In this document: piece by piece, positions 24,819 to 34,823 of the stretch
Layout of the letters: every line of letters begins with the position of its first letter
Position numbering within the stretch: position 1 is the first letter of the stretch
NCBI RefSeq assembly: GCF_011040385.1
Contig: NZ_JAAIKB010000022.1
Span: 1-64,000, forward strand
DNA: 64,000 nucleotides
From: Falsiroseomonas algicola
GTDB lineage: Bacteria; Pseudomonadota; Alphaproteobacteria; Acetobacterales; Acetobacteraceae
Direction of reading: 5' to 3'
Position numbers and translations under genes: made by a program
The notes under the pieces: generated by a model
Databases searched by the model: none
What the model saw: the letters and a program-made list of their open reading frames with translations, nothing else
Told to the model about the DNA's origin: nothing

Positions 24819-26077
24819 AAGCGCTTCACTCCCGCGATCACGCGTCGAGCCTCTCGAGAGCTGGGGAGGGGGAGGGCGCGCCCGGAGTATGGACGTCGAC
24901 CTGCCCGGCATCGGACGCGCACGGTCTCGCGCCTCCCCGACCGATCTACCTGGACCATCACGCGACAACACCGATGGACCCGCGGGTCATCACTGTTGTT
25001 CGCAGGGTCATGGAGGAATGCTTCGGCAATCCGAACAGCGTGGATCATGTCTTTGGCGACCGTGCCGCCGCGCTCCTCTCAGAGGCGCGCGAGCATGTCG
25101 GCGCGCTGGTGGGAGCAGAACCGGAGCATGTCCGCTTCACCTCGGGTGCAACCGAGGCCATCCGGATCGCTCTCGGCATCGCGGAGGAGGCGGTCCAAGG
25201 CCGACCGCTACGAGTTGCCGCGACGCGCGTGGAGCATAAGGCGGTCCTCGATGCTTTGGCATACTGGGAACGCCGCGGGCGGGCGCAGGTCGTATGGATC
25301 AATGTGGACGAGCGAGCCCGCGTGGAACTCTCGGCCATCGCGGCGGCGGTTGCCGAGGGAGCAGATTTGCTGTGCCTCATGGCAGCGAACAATGAGGTGG
25401 GCACGATTTACCCCATCGAGGACGCGGCTGCGATCGCCCGCCGTGCGGGCGCGGCAATACTCGTAGACGCTACCCAGGCGGCTTCTGCCGGGTCGCTCCG
25501 CGCAGCGGACTGGGGCATCGACTACCTCGCGCTAAGCGCACACAAGCTTTACGGTCCGAAGGGCGCCGGTGCGCTTGTGGGTCCTCTCGCGTGTTCCGAA
25601 GCTGCTGAGCTCGCCGCCGGGCACAGCGGTACGCCCAATTCGCCCGCGCTGGCCGGCTTCGGCGAAGCCAGTCGGCTTTCGCTCTTGGAGAGGGACCGCG
25701 ACCAGGTAAGGCTGTGTGAGCTTCGCGATCGGCTTGAAGCCGCGCTCCTCTCGTCTGTGCCTAGGCTCGTTGTCAACGGGGACCGGGCGAACCGCTTAGC
25801 GGGCAATCTCCACATCAGTGCGCCGGGGGTACCGAACGGCGCAGTCGTCGCCCGTGTGCGGCGCGACGTCGCCGTCTCTACAGGCTCGGCCTGCTCATCG
25901 GGCTCTGACGCGCCATCGCATGTGCTCCGAGCCATGCGGCTGCCCGCGGACATTCAAGACAGCGCCCTGCGCGTCTCCGTGGGCAAATTTACCACCACGG
26001 ACGAGGTCGACAGGGCTGCGGCGCTCTTGGCGGCAGCGATCGCCGACGTGAGGACAGCGATGGGCATGCGAACGTGA
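24815..26077 (+). CDS. sspA: SspA cysteine desulfurase
   Basis: 420 residues; the core family begins at PIYLDHHATTPMDPRV (residue 43), leaving a longer than usual N-terminus. PLP-binding lysine K244 sits in SAHKLYGPKG, and the persulfide cysteine C360 in TGSACSSGSD. The enzyme takes sulfur from L-cysteine and supplies it for DNA phosphorothioation. It is the first enzyme of a tight operon, with ATGA overlap to sspB. As an IscS/NifS-like protein it could in principle serve other pathways, but context points to SspA. Confidence 0.93.
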   Translation: MKALHSRDHASSLSRAGEGEGAPGVWTSTCPASDAHGLAPPRPIYLDHHATTPMDPRVITVVRRVMEECFGNPNSVDHVFGDRAAALLSEAREHVGALVGAEPEHVRFTSGATEAIRIALGIAEEAVQGRPLRVAATRVEHKAVLDALAYWERRGRAQVVWINVDERARVELSAIAAAVAEGADLLCLMAANNEVGTIYPIEDAAAIARRAGAAILVDATQAASAGSLRAADWGIDYLALSAHKLYGPKGAGALVGPLACSEAAELAAGHSGTPNSPALAGFGEASRLSLLERDRDQVRLCELRDRLEAALLSSVPRLVVNGDRANRLAGNLHISAPGVPNGAVVARVRRDVAVSTGSACSSGSDAPSHVLRAMRLPADIQDSALRVSVGKFTTTDEVDRAAALLAAAIADVRTAMGMRT

Positions 26078-27045
26078 CGGTCTCTCTAGTTTCGGAAACG
26101 GGGATATCCGGGAGCTTCAAGTTCTCTGGGCATGAGACGTTTGCTTGCCGGTATGCGTGGCTCCCGAAAGCGTACCGGGCGCTTCGAAAGGATCAGTGGG
26201 TCTTCGCCAACGAAGAAAGCGCCATGGTCGAGCTTGGCCTGGGCAAGAACATGGTTCGTTCACTCCGTTTTTGGGTGGAGGCTATGGGAGTGGCGGAGCC
26301 GGCACCGGATGGTCAGGGCCTCATCCCGACCCGCTTCGGCCGAGTGGTGCTCAGCACAAAGGACGGATGTGACCCGTACCTCGAGGACATCAAAACGCTG
26401 TGGCTGCTGCACTGGAATTTGGGTTCGCGCAGCCAAGGGGCTCTGTTCGCATGGAGGCTCCTTCTGAGCCACTGGCCCTTCCCCGAGTTCGTCAGATCCG
26501 AGGCACTCGCCGCATTCACACGGGAGTCGAAGCGCCTCGGGCATTCCCACAGTGCGGTGACCCTCACGCAGCACCTCGACGTTTTCCTTCACACCTACAG
26601 CCCTGCACGCGGGGCTGCAGCGAGCGTAGAGGACTCCCTCGATGGACCGCTCGCCGAGCTAGGCTTCCTGCAGCCCATTGGGCAGCGCAAGGGTGATGGC
26701 GGGCGCTGGGAGACGGTGCTTGCGTTTAGGCGCGAGCCGAAGCCGGAGATCACGGCCGCTCTCTTTGAGTACTGCGTGATCGATTATTGGGATCGCTTTC
26801 GCCCGGGCGAGGAGACGCTGACATTGCGCGAGTTGACGCTGGCACCGTGCTCGCCCGGCCAGGTCTTCAAGCTTCCTGAGGACGACATCAGGTCGCGTCT
26901 GGAGAGCTACGCCGTAGACTCTAAGGCCAGCAAGAAACCATTCCGCTTCCAGCCTTCTGCGGTCCAGGGCCTTTTGTTCCGCCAGCGTGGAGGCCGGCCG
27001 GTAGACCTCGCGTCTGTTTACGACGCGGAGGCTGTAAATGCGTAA
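26074..27045 (+). CDS. sspB: SspB, DUF4007 phosphorothioation protein
   Basis: 323 residues of the DUF4007 family: SGSFKFSGHETFACRYAWLPKAYRAL at the start, then LGLGKNMVRSLRFWVEAMGV and DPYLEDIKTLWLLHWNLGS. SspB is the nicking/DNA-recognition component of the single-strand phosphorothioation system. It overlaps sspA by 4 bases and sspC by 8. Length is as expected. The family is diagnostic together with the neighbouring sspC and sspD. Confidence 0.92.
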   Translation: MTVSLVSETGISGSFKFSGHETFACRYAWLPKAYRALRKDQWVFANEESAMVELGLGKNMVRSLRFWVEAMGVAEPAPDGQGLIPTRFGRVVLSTKDGCDPYLEDIKTLWLLHWNLGSRSQGALFAWRLLLSHWPFPEFVRSEALAAFTRESKRLGHSHSAVTLTQHLDVFLHTYSPARGAAASVEDSLDGPLAELGFLQPIGQRKGDGGRWETVLAFRREPKPEITAALFEYCVIDYWDRFRPGEETLTLRELTLAPCSPGQVFKLPEDDIRSRLESYAVDSKASKKPFRFQPSAVQGLLFRQRGGRPVDLASVYDAEAVNA

Positions 27046-30000
27046 GGCGATCATCCCAAACATCGCCGAATTCTTCCGAGTACCTGGGCGCTTCCTCCGA
27101 TCGGCGCAGCTTGAAAGGGATTTTGACGATCCGTCCGCGCTGGATGGCTACGTCCTGACACCGCCGATGGCCGACGCGTTCCAGCGCCTTAAGGACGGAC
27201 TGCGGCCAGGCTCGGGGCATAGGGCTTGGCGGATCACCGGGGACTACGGCGTCGGAAAGTCGTCCTTCGCGCTCGCTCTTGCCCATGTTTTAGGGGGCAT
27301 GCGGGGTGGTCCGATGGCGCGGCTCGCAGGCGAACTCGGCTGGCACGTGGGCCGCAGCGACAGGCCCACGCTCCGCCCAGTGCTCGTGACGGGATCGAGA
27401 ACTAGCATCGTGCCGGCCTTGGCCCACGGCATCGCACAATCCGTCGAACGCTGGCGTGCGTTGGACCAGAACAAAGACGGGCGCGAGGCTGGGCGACTGA
27501 TCAAGTTCGCCCACGCTGTCGCCGATTCTGGCAGTGCGGCAGATCTAGAGAAGCTCATCGAGCAGGTCCGCGCATATGCGGCACGCACCCACGCGGGTGT
27601 GCTGCTTGTGGTCGATGAGATGGGCAAGCTGCTTGAGTACGCCGCCCAACATCCAGACCGCGAGGACGTTTTTGTCCTGCAGACAGTAGCCGAGGCCGCT
27701 GCACGCAGCGGCGAGCGACCACTTCTCTTCTTAGGCCTTTTGCACCAAGGCTTCGGCGCCTACGCTGAGCGGCTGCCCTCGGCGCTCCGTCACGAATGGG
27801 ACAAGGTGGCCGGGCGCTTCGAGGAGCTTGTGTTCGACCAGCCGCTTGCCCACACGGCGGCTCTGGTGTCCGGGGCCATTGGCATAGACCAATGCAGGCT
27901 GCCTCAGGGCGTGCGCAACGTCGCCCGCGATGTCGCGCGGGCCACCGCTGCGTCCGGATGGCTTGGCGGTGCCACGGCCGCAGCGGCGACGCTCGACGCC
28001 GAGCAGCTCTACCCCCTTCATCCGACCCTTTTGCCTGTGCTTGTCCGGTTTTTCGCCCGCTTCGGGCAGCATGAGCGGTCGCTCTTCGGATTCTTGCTTT
28101 CCTCGGAGCCCTTCGCGCTTCAGGCGTTCGCCGCGAGACCGGTGGCGCCTGAGGCGTGGTACACGCTCGCTGATTTCTACGACTACGTGCGTGCGGCTTT
28201 CGGCCACCGCTTGGCGGGCGCCAGTTACCGCAGTCAGTGGCTTCGCATCGCAGCGAGCATCGACGCGGTGGCGGAGCTTGAGCCACGCGAGATCGCCGTG
28301 TTGAAGGCTGTCGCGGTCCTAAACCTGCTGGATGCCGACGACCTTTTGCCAACGGAACGCGCCATTCGCGCAAGCTTCGTGGGTACGGGCACGTCCGACG
28401 TCGGTGGCGTGCTCGCCCGCTTGGCGGAGCGCGGCCTTCTGTTTGGCCGGGGCCAGGCTGGTGCCTATCGCCTATGGCCGACCTCCAGTGTGAGCCTGGA
28501 TATGGCGCTCGCCGAGGCCACACGCGCCCTCGGTCCGGTCGAGACCGTGGCCAGCGGGCTCGACCAGTATCTCGACAGAGAGCCCATCCTGGCCAGGCGG
28601 CACTACGTTGAACGGGGCACTCTGCGCTACTTTGAAATTCGATATGCGCATTCGGCCGCTCTTTCCACCGCACTTGCCACGCCGATCGAGGGCGACGGAG
28701 CAATCGTGGTCGCCCTCGTCGACACCGAGGCTGAGCGCGCAGCCATCGTCGATTTGGCGCTCGCAGAGCCTTACACCTCCCATGACAACGTCGTCGTCTG
28801 CGTCACCACGCCACTCCTAAGCCTGGCTCCGGAACTGCACGACGTGCGCTGCTGGACGTGGGTCGCGGCCAACACGCCCGCGCTAGCCGAGGACAGCTAT
28901 GCCGCCGCCGAGGTGGAGCGACAGCTGTCTGCCGCGCGGCGCGCCCTTTCAGTGCGCCTTGTAGAGGCGGTAGGCTTGCGCACCGGCAGTGCACCAGGCC
29001 AGCTGCTGTTCCGCCGCGGAAAGCAGCTCGGCCCTATGGATGGCCGTGGGATATCGCGCCTGCTGTCCAGCATCTGCGATAAGCTTTTCGAGGATGCGCC
29101 GCGCATCAAGAATGAGCTGCTCAACCGGAATGCACTCAGCAGCGCGGCTGCAGGGGCGCGCATGCGGCTCATTGGAGGGATATTCGAGGCCTCCGACCAG
29201 CCCCTCTTCGGCATGGATCCGTTAAAGTCGCCGCCCGAGAAATCGATGTATCTCTCCGTGCTCAAAAAGGGGCTCGTGCACGTCGAGGAGAACGGTCGCT
29301 ACCGGCTGGTCGAGCCTACCGAGAAGGCGGATCCGCTCAATCTGCGGCCGGCCATCTCGAAGATCATTGATGTCGTCACGGCGGCGCAGGGCGGACGGGT
29401 CGCGGTTCTTCAGCTGTTGGACGTTATCCGGCGCCCGCAGTACGGAGTGCGCAACGGCGTCGCACTGCTCCTTCTTGCGATTGTGCTACGGACGCGCGCG
29501 CATGAACTGGCCATCTACGAAAACGGTACGTTCCTCCATAGGTTTGGCCCGCCAGACTTTCTCCGCCTGACCAAGGCGCCTGCCAGTTTCGAGATCCAGC
29601 ACTGCAGTGTTGAAGGTGTCCGTGCGGATGTGTTCCAGGAGCTGGCCGCGGCCTTCGCAGAGCCTCCTGTTGGCCGAAGGCCGGACGTCCTGGACGTCGT
29701 GCGGACGCTTTGCCAGTTCGCGGCGAGATTGCCGGAGTACACGCGGCGGACCAGCATCCTAGGCCGACAAACGCTCGCGGTGCGCGACGTACTCCTATCC
29801 GCACGCGAGCCCGGTCCACTGCTCTTCAGAGAGCTGCCGCAGGCGCTCGACATGCCGCCTTTCGCGCTGAACGAGCCGGCCGATCCTGCGCGTGTGCGCG
29901 CGTTTGTCGAAGTCTTGCGGGAGGCGCTCGACGAGCTGCGCGCGGCCTACCACGAGCTCATCGGGCGGACCATTCGGGGGGTTGCCTCTGCGGTCGGGAA

Positions 30001-30544
30001 CACCGGCGAGGCGCTGGACCGCACGCGCCTTGCGCAGCGCGCGGCGTCGGTTTCTCTCGTCGCGCGTGAGCCGCGCCTGCGAACGTTCGCCCTTCGCCTC
30101 CGCGACCCCGGCCTGTCGGACGAGGCGTGGGCCGAAGCCCTAGGCAGCTTCATCGTGGCGAAGCCGCCCAAGCAGTGGAGCAGCGCCGACGAGGCGCGGT
30201 TCGTTGAGGAAGTCGGCGCTCTGGCTGAGCTGTTCCACCGCGTTGAGGCGGCTGCCTTCAGCCGTGGCGGGAGCACTGTACCAGTGAAGGAGGCGGTGCG
30301 GGTCAGCCTGACGCGCGCTGACGGTGTTGAGCGCGTCCGGGTTGTCTTGCCTGAGACGGGCGAGGCGGAGCCGCCCGAAGACCTGGTGCGCGCCGCTGCC
30401 GCCCGTCTCCCGCGAAGCCGGGCTCTCCGGCTCCAAATACTTTCCCGCTTGCTCTGGGAGGAACTCGCCGTGTCAGATGATCGAGCCGAGCGCGACGAGA
30501 CAACCGATGCGGCCGCTGCTTCGCACCTGGAGCGCAAGCGGTGA
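27038..30544 (+). CDS. sspC: SspC, large P-loop ATPase
   Basis: 1168 residues. Walker A GDYGVGKSS at 68-76; Walker B LLVVDEMGKLLEYAA near 190-205, fitting an AAA/ATPase N-terminal third. The rest is long and helical with no motif I can name. SspC is the ATPase of the SspBCD modification complex. It starts inside the end of sspB and its TGA overlaps the GTG of sspD, so all three are coupled. Length agrees with SspC-type proteins. Confidence 0.9.
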   Translation: MRKAIIPNIAEFFRVPGRFLRSAQLERDFDDPSALDGYVLTPPMADAFQRLKDGLRPGSGHRAWRITGDYGVGKSSFALALAHVLGGMRGGPMARLAGELGWHVGRSDRPTLRPVLVTGSRTSIVPALAHGIAQSVERWRALDQNKDGREAGRLIKFAHAVADSGSAADLEKLIEQVRAYAARTHAGVLLVVDEMGKLLEYAAQHPDREDVFVLQTVAEAAARSGERPLLFLGLLHQGFGAYAERLPSALRHEWDKVAGRFEELVFDQPLAHTAALVSGAIGIDQCRLPQGVRNVARDVARATAASGWLGGATAAAATLDAEQLYPLHPTLLPVLVRFFARFGQHERSLFGFLLSSEPFALQAFAARPVAPEAWYTLADFYDYVRAAFGHRLAGASYRSQWLRIAASIDAVAELEPREIAVLKAVAVLNLLDADDLLPTERAIRASFVGTGTSDVGGVLARLAERGLLFGRGQAGAYRLWPTSSVSLDMALAEATRALGPVETVASGLDQYLDREPILARRHYVERGTLRYFEIRYAHSAALSTALATPIEGDGAIVVALVDTEAERAAIVDLALAEPYTSHDNVVVCVTTPLLSLAPELHDVRCWTWVAANTPALAEDSYAAAEVERQLSAARRALSVRLVEAVGLRTGSAPGQLLFRRGKQLGPMDGRGISRLLSSICDKLFEDAPRIKNELLNRNALSSAAAGARMRLIGGIFEASDQPLFGMDPLKSPPEKSMYLSVLKKGLVHVEENGRYRLVEPTEKADPLNLRPAISKIIDVVTAAQGGRVAVLQLLDVIRRPQYGVRNGVALLLLAIVLRTRAHELAIYENGTFLHRFGPPDFLRLTKAPASFEIQHCSVEGVRADVFQELAAAFAEPPVGRRPDVLDVVRTLCQFAARLPEYTRRTSILGRQTLAVRDVLLSAREPGPLLFRELPQALDMPPFALNEPADPARVRAFVEVLREALDELRAAYHELIGRTIRGVASAVGNTGEALDRTRLAQRAASVSLVAREPRLRTFALRLRDPGLSDEAWAEALGSFIVAKPPKQWSSADEARFVEEVGALAELFHRVEAAAFSRGGSTVPVKEAVRVSLTRADGVERVRVVLPETGEAEPPEDLVRAAAARLPRSRALRLQILSRLLWEELAVSDDRAERDETTDAAAASHLERKR

Positions 30545-31374
30545 GCGCGGCGGACGGGGCTGAGCGTCCGTCTCGGCATATCCTGAGCCTCTCTGGAGGC
30601 AAGGACAGCGCGGCTCTTGCGATCTACATGCGCGACCGCGTATCCGAAATGGAATACATCTTCCACGATAGCGGCAAAGAACTTCCCGAGACATACGACT
30701 ACATTGCCCGGCTAGAGGCCATACTTGGGCAGCCGGTCGTCCGAACGTCGCCGACAGACACTTTTGACCACTGGCTCGTCGTGTACGGGATGATGCTGCC
30801 CTCGAACCACCGCAGGTGGTGCACGAAGATGCTGAAGCTGAAGCCGTTCGAGAACTATGTAGGGGATGATCTGGTCATCAACTACGTCGGCCTCCGTGCC
30901 GACGAGAAGCGGACCGGCTACATCAGTACCAAACCGAACATTACCGCCGTCTACCCGTTCCGAGAGGACGGCCTCGTCCGCGCTGACATTATGCGCATCC
31001 TGGAGGATTCGGGTCTGGGGCTACCGCCTTACATGGAGTGGGGCCGTTCGCGATCGGGCTGCTTCTTCTGCTTCTATCAGCAAAAGATTGAGTGGGTCCG
31101 CTTGAAGGAGCAACATCCTGATCACTTCGATCAAGCGAAGGAATACGAGGAGAGGGCTGTTCTCCACGGCGAGCAGTTCTACTGGTGCCGAAACGAAAGG
31201 TTGGCGGACCTCGAGCGCCCCGAGCGCATGCAGCAGATTAAGGAGAACTGGGAGGCTGCCCAGGCGCGCTCGCGGTCGAAGCGCAAAGGCCTGACGCTCG
31301 TGGAGACGCTGGGCGGCATGGAGGCCGAGGACGACCCCGGGCTGCGCGAAGGATGCCTGATTTGTTCGCTGTGA
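30541..31374 (+). CDS. sspD: SspD, PAPS-reductase-like ATP pyrophosphatase
   Basis: 277 residues, GTG start. The PP-loop SLSGGKDSAALA (SGGKDS at 18-23) marks an ATP pyrophosphatase of the PAPS-reductase/DndC group. HRRWCTKMLKLKPFE with C94, GCFFCFY with C174 and C177, and a final GCLICSL are candidate sulfur- or iron-sulfur-binding cysteines. SspD activates DNA for sulfur transfer from SspA. It ends the modification block; a 64-bp gap precedes sspF. Confidence 0.93.
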   Translation: MSAADGAERPSRHILSLSGGKDSAALAIYMRDRVSEMEYIFHDSGKELPETYDYIARLEAILGQPVVRTSPTDTFDHWLVVYGMMLPSNHRRWCTKMLKLKPFENYVGDDLVINYVGLRADEKRTGYISTKPNITAVYPFREDGLVRADIMRILEDSGLGLPPYMEWGRSRSGCFFCFYQQKIEWVRLKEQHPDHFDQAKEYEERAVLHGEQFYWCRNERLADLERPERMQQIKENWEAAQARSRSKRKGLTLVETLGGMEAEDDPGLREGCLICSL

Positions 31375-31438
31375 CGCCCGTGGCGACCCTCAGGCGCCTA
31401 GCCGTCCTGGGCGGCAATTAGCCGGGAGGCAGGGGACG

Positions 31439-33289
31439 ATGGGGGGGGCAGGGGAGCGCTGGGTCAGGTTTCTTCGGCAGTACGGGCCGATCTCGCGCAA
31501 CGACAACATGTTCGACGAGCACATACGGCGTTCAGCAGGGCGCCTGGGAGTGCTGCCGATCGTCTTCGACCACCCGATGGAGCAAGCCCTCCTCGGGACG
31601 CTCTCGGACGACCCAGCCAGCTTGGGCGCGGTGGTGCTCACCGGGACCGCCGGAGACGGGAAGAGCTACCTGTGCGGCCGCATCTGGGAAGTTCTCGGGG
31701 GCGATGCTGCCGCGTGGGCCTCGAACAACGTGTACTTCCGGATGAACGTCTCAGCCGGGGGCCAACCCCGCACCCTGCACGTGATCCGCGACCTCACGGC
31801 TCTGCCGGACCACGACCCCGAAGGCCGTTACACCACCAAGTCGGCCCTCCTGCAGCGCCTCAGCGACGCGCTCTTTGAGCCAGGGCCAGACCTGTTCCTC
31901 TTGGCTGCCAATGACGGGCAGCTTGTCGAGAAATGGCGGCGGCTCGGCGGGACACCGTCGACGGCGAGGGCCCACGCCCTCTTCGAGGCGCGCCTCATGG
32001 AGGAGGGCGATCCGAATGAAGTCCGCCGCCTGCGCTTCTTCAACCTGAGCTCGGTACCTAGCTCGGAGGTTTTGACACTCGCCCTCGATTCCCTCCTCGC
32101 TCACGAGGGTTGGCGCGCCTGCTACGATGAGGCCGAGCCAGACGGCTTCTTCGGCCCGCGGTGCCCCATCCGGCGCAACTACGAACTCCTGGGCGAACCG
32201 CTCGTGCGCGCCCGTCTGCACGCGCTGTTTCGTCTTTGCGATTTCAATGAGCTTCATACGCCCGTGCGGCGCGTGCTGATGCTCCTGGCCAATGCAGTGC
32301 TCGGGCATCCGGCAGCCAGGGACCGGCTTATGGCGCCGCGGGACGTGCGCGGACTACTCCGGTCTGGAGACCTCCGCGGCGCTAGCCTGTTCTCGAACCT
32401 GTTCGGTGCGAACCTGACTGCGACGAAGCGCGAGTCCCTCGAGATATTCGAGTACCTCGCCCGCTTTGGCATCGGCCAGGAGACCACCAACAGGATCGAC
32501 AACATCCTGATCTTCGGGGCAGAGGACGAGACCTTGCGCCCCTACTACGATACCCTCGTGGCGTCCGACCCATTCTACGGGGGCACGGAGCGCTTCCGCG
32601 CAGAGCAGCGTTCGTACGTGGAAGCCCCAGAGGGGGCTGGCGGCCAGCAGCACCCTTTTCTGGAGGCACTCACGGAGCAGCGTCGCGCGCTATTCTTCCG
32701 CATCCCTGATTCGCAGGCGAACGAGCTCAATCTATGGCGCCTCACGGTGTTTACGGGCGCGGGCGAGTACCTCGACGACGTCACCGCGCCTCTGCTCTCT
32801 GGCGGCCGCGTTGCCAAGCACGTTGTGGCGGGACTCGTTCGCGGCCTTAACCGCATCTTCACTGGGCTTCTCGTCTCCTCGGAGCGCGAGCTACTGCTGG
32901 CGACCAGCCTCTCGTTCTCCGGCGCGCCAGTAAGCCAGTTGCTCGAGGACCGGATCGCGGTCTCCGCTAGAGGCCGCCAGGAGCGGATCGAGGTTTCGCT
33001 GCGACGCGGCTTTCCTCACCTCGACGTCCACCTTCCGACTGGCGCACTCCGATCCCTGCGACTTAACCTCACCCGCTACGAGTTCCTCATGCGCGTAAGC
33101 GAAGGCGCGCTCCCCGGAAATTTCTCGCGCGAGTGCTACGAAGACATCCTCGCGTTCAAGAGCACACTCCTCGCAGCTGTACAACGCGAGCAGGGCGATG
33201 GCGACGACGACGGCCTCGCGTTCAGGCTCCTGAGCCTCGACGGAGCGGGAAACCCGGTCGACGATGTGATTGAGGCGTCCAATGGTTGA
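31439..33289 (+). CDS. sspF: SspF, restriction-module P-loop protein (DptF-like)
   Basis: 616 residues; ATG preceded by GGGAGGCAGGGG. Walker A GTAGDGKS at 69-76 follows a stretch typical of the DptF/SspF start (SRNDNMFDEHIRRSA). No nuclease motif is evident. In SspABCD-SspFGH systems the FGH genes encode the restriction side, damaging DNA that lacks phosphorothioate. It overlaps sspG by 8 bases. Assignment rests on P-loop, length and position. Confidence 0.87.
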   Translation: MGGAGERWVRFLRQYGPISRNDNMFDEHIRRSAGRLGVLPIVFDHPMEQALLGTLSDDPASLGAVVLTGTAGDGKSYLCGRIWEVLGGDAAAWASNNVYFRMNVSAGGQPRTLHVIRDLTALPDHDPEGRYTTKSALLQRLSDALFEPGPDLFLLAANDGQLVEKWRRLGGTPSTARAHALFEARLMEEGDPNEVRRLRFFNLSSVPSSEVLTLALDSLLAHEGWRACYDEAEPDGFFGPRCPIRRNYELLGEPLVRARLHALFRLCDFNELHTPVRRVLMLLANAVLGHPAARDRLMAPRDVRGLLRSGDLRGASLFSNLFGANLTATKRESLEIFEYLARFGIGQETTNRIDNILIFGAEDETLRPYYDTLVASDPFYGGTERFRAEQRSYVEAPEGAGGQQHPFLEALTEQRRALFFRIPDSQANELNLWRLTVFTGAGEYLDDVTAPLLSGGRVAKHVVAGLVRGLNRIFTGLLVSSERELLLATSLSFSGAPVSQLLEDRIAVSARGRQERIEVSLRRGFPHLDVHLPTGALRSLRLNLTRYEFLMRVSEGALPGNFSRECYEDILAFKSTLLAAVQREQGDGDDDGLAFRLLSLDGAGNPVDDVIEASNG

Positions 33290-34823
33290 TGTGGTGCAGC
33301 TCCCGCCGCCACCGCCGAGCTACTTCCACGACAATGCGATGTGGCTCGACGAGCAGATCTGGGGCCACCGCCTTTGGGATTCCCAAAGCCCGTGGCTCAT
33401 TTTTCTCGAGTTCTTGACCGTAGCTGAAGCTGCACACGCTGACGCGCGATTGCTGTCACGTGCGCCGGAGTTCCCGCTGATCTTTCGCCCCTCTAAGCGG
33501 CTTCACCTCAGGAACATCCTTTATAACAACGAGGCCCTTTCTGATGTAGCACGGCGACACACCGACGATGCGACGGCGTGGACGAATTGGCTCGCGTGGA
33601 TGCAGGACAACGCGCAGGGCGTGCCCGACCGCGACTTCTCCTACCTTCGACACCGCTTTCGTTCGTTTGCCGAATTTGCTTCCCTCGTCGGCATGCTGCG
33701 CTCCACCACTATCGAGAGCGGCTCCAACAAACGATGGAGTTCGCGCTTTGTATTTCCGTTCGGTCGGTATGCCATCTACGAGGATCTGAATGTAGCGGGC
33801 GGCTCGGCCAGTCGGGAATACATATACTTCGGGCGGCCTGGCGAGCTCCTTTACCAGATGCTCGCCCGCTCCCGGCACGTCGACGAACTGCGTCCACGCC
33901 TGGCCGCAGCGCTCGACCGGGATGACCCCTGTAACAGGCTGCTGCGGCTCTTGCAGCCGGACAGACCGGACGACAGGCAGGTCCGAGGAAACAGCTATCT
34001 GCCGTATGCCCGGCACCCAGCGTTCGACGCCCTCGCGCAGGACTGGTTGTCTGTCTTTGAGGCTGGGCTACCGCGCTTCGACGCGTACCCGCATCTTGCG
34101 GCTCTGAGCACGCTTCATCTCGCCTTGTACCAGCTTGTTGTGGCCGCAGCTGTCTGTGCCGAGCCGCGCCCGACGTTGGTCTGCGAGGTCGTGTCGCCTC
34201 GCAAGAGCCTCGTCCGTGAGCTCTCGGTGATGAGTTACCTGCAGAACACGCAGCTTCCGCAGCGAGCCGTCGAGCGGTACGTGGCCAATATCGGCGCGAG
34301 CGCCGACTGGAAAGCGGCAGCTTCCGACCCCGCGGGGTTCGCGGCGTGTCGCGAGCAGCTTCGCGCGCGCGTAAGTTGGCCGCGTGACGACGACGATTAC
34401 GAGGGTCCAGCCGACCCCGAAGCGCTACTCGCCGCCCTCCGGCGCGCAGCGGTCGCGCGGCACCGGCAGCACGTCGCCAACGTCCATCGGAGCTACGGCG
34501 GCGGGTGTGGCCTAGTATCGCGTCGCGGCACGAACCGGCTTCGCTACGCCCCGACCGACGGTCTACTTAAAGCTCTCATCCTGGCCAACGTGCCATCACG
34601 GATGGAGTACGGGGAGTTTCTCGCTGTCCTCTTCGATCGCTACGGCTTGGTGTTCGGCGAGCGGGAGGCGCGCCAGGCACTCAGCGCCGAGGATTTCGAC
34701 AAGCGTGCCTTTCAGGCAAACTCCGAGCGGCTGGAAGGACGGCTCCGAACTCTGGGGATGCTGCGGCGCCTGTCAGACGCTTGCGCCTACGTGGAGAACC
34801 CCTACCAAAGAGGCGCGGCATGA
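33282..34823 (+). CDS. sspG: SspG, restriction-module component
   Basis: 513 residues from ATG at 33282. No catalytic motif is recognised; the protein is soluble and helical, opening with PPPPPSYFHDNAMWLDEQIWGHRLWDSQS in overlapping blocks. Its size and its place between a P-loop sspF and a HerA/FtsK-like sspH match SspG/DptG. It overlaps both neighbours (8 and 4 bases), so the three products are probably made in fixed ratio. Confidence 0.85.
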   Translation: MVDVVQLPPPPPSYFHDNAMWLDEQIWGHRLWDSQSPWLIFLEFLTVAEAAHADARLLSRAPEFPLIFRPSKRLHLRNILYNNEALSDVARRHTDDATAWTNWLAWMQDNAQGVPDRDFSYLRHRFRSFAEFASLVGMLRSTTIESGSNKRWSSRFVFPFGRYAIYEDLNVAGGSASREYIYFGRPGELLYQMLARSRHVDELRPRLAAALDRDDPCNRLLRLLQPDRPDDRQVRGNSYLPYARHPAFDALAQDWLSVFEAGLPRFDAYPHLAALSTLHLALYQLVVAAAVCAEPRPTLVCEVVSPRKSLVRELSVMSYLQNTQLPQRAVERYVANIGASADWKAAASDPAGFAACREQLRARVSWPRDDDDYEGPADPEALLAALRRAAVARHRQHVANVHRSYGGGCGLVSRRGTNRLRYAPTDGLLKALILANVPSRMEYGEFLAVLFDRYGLVFGEREARQALSAEDFDKRAFQANSERLEGRLRTLGMLRRLSDACAYVENPYQRGAA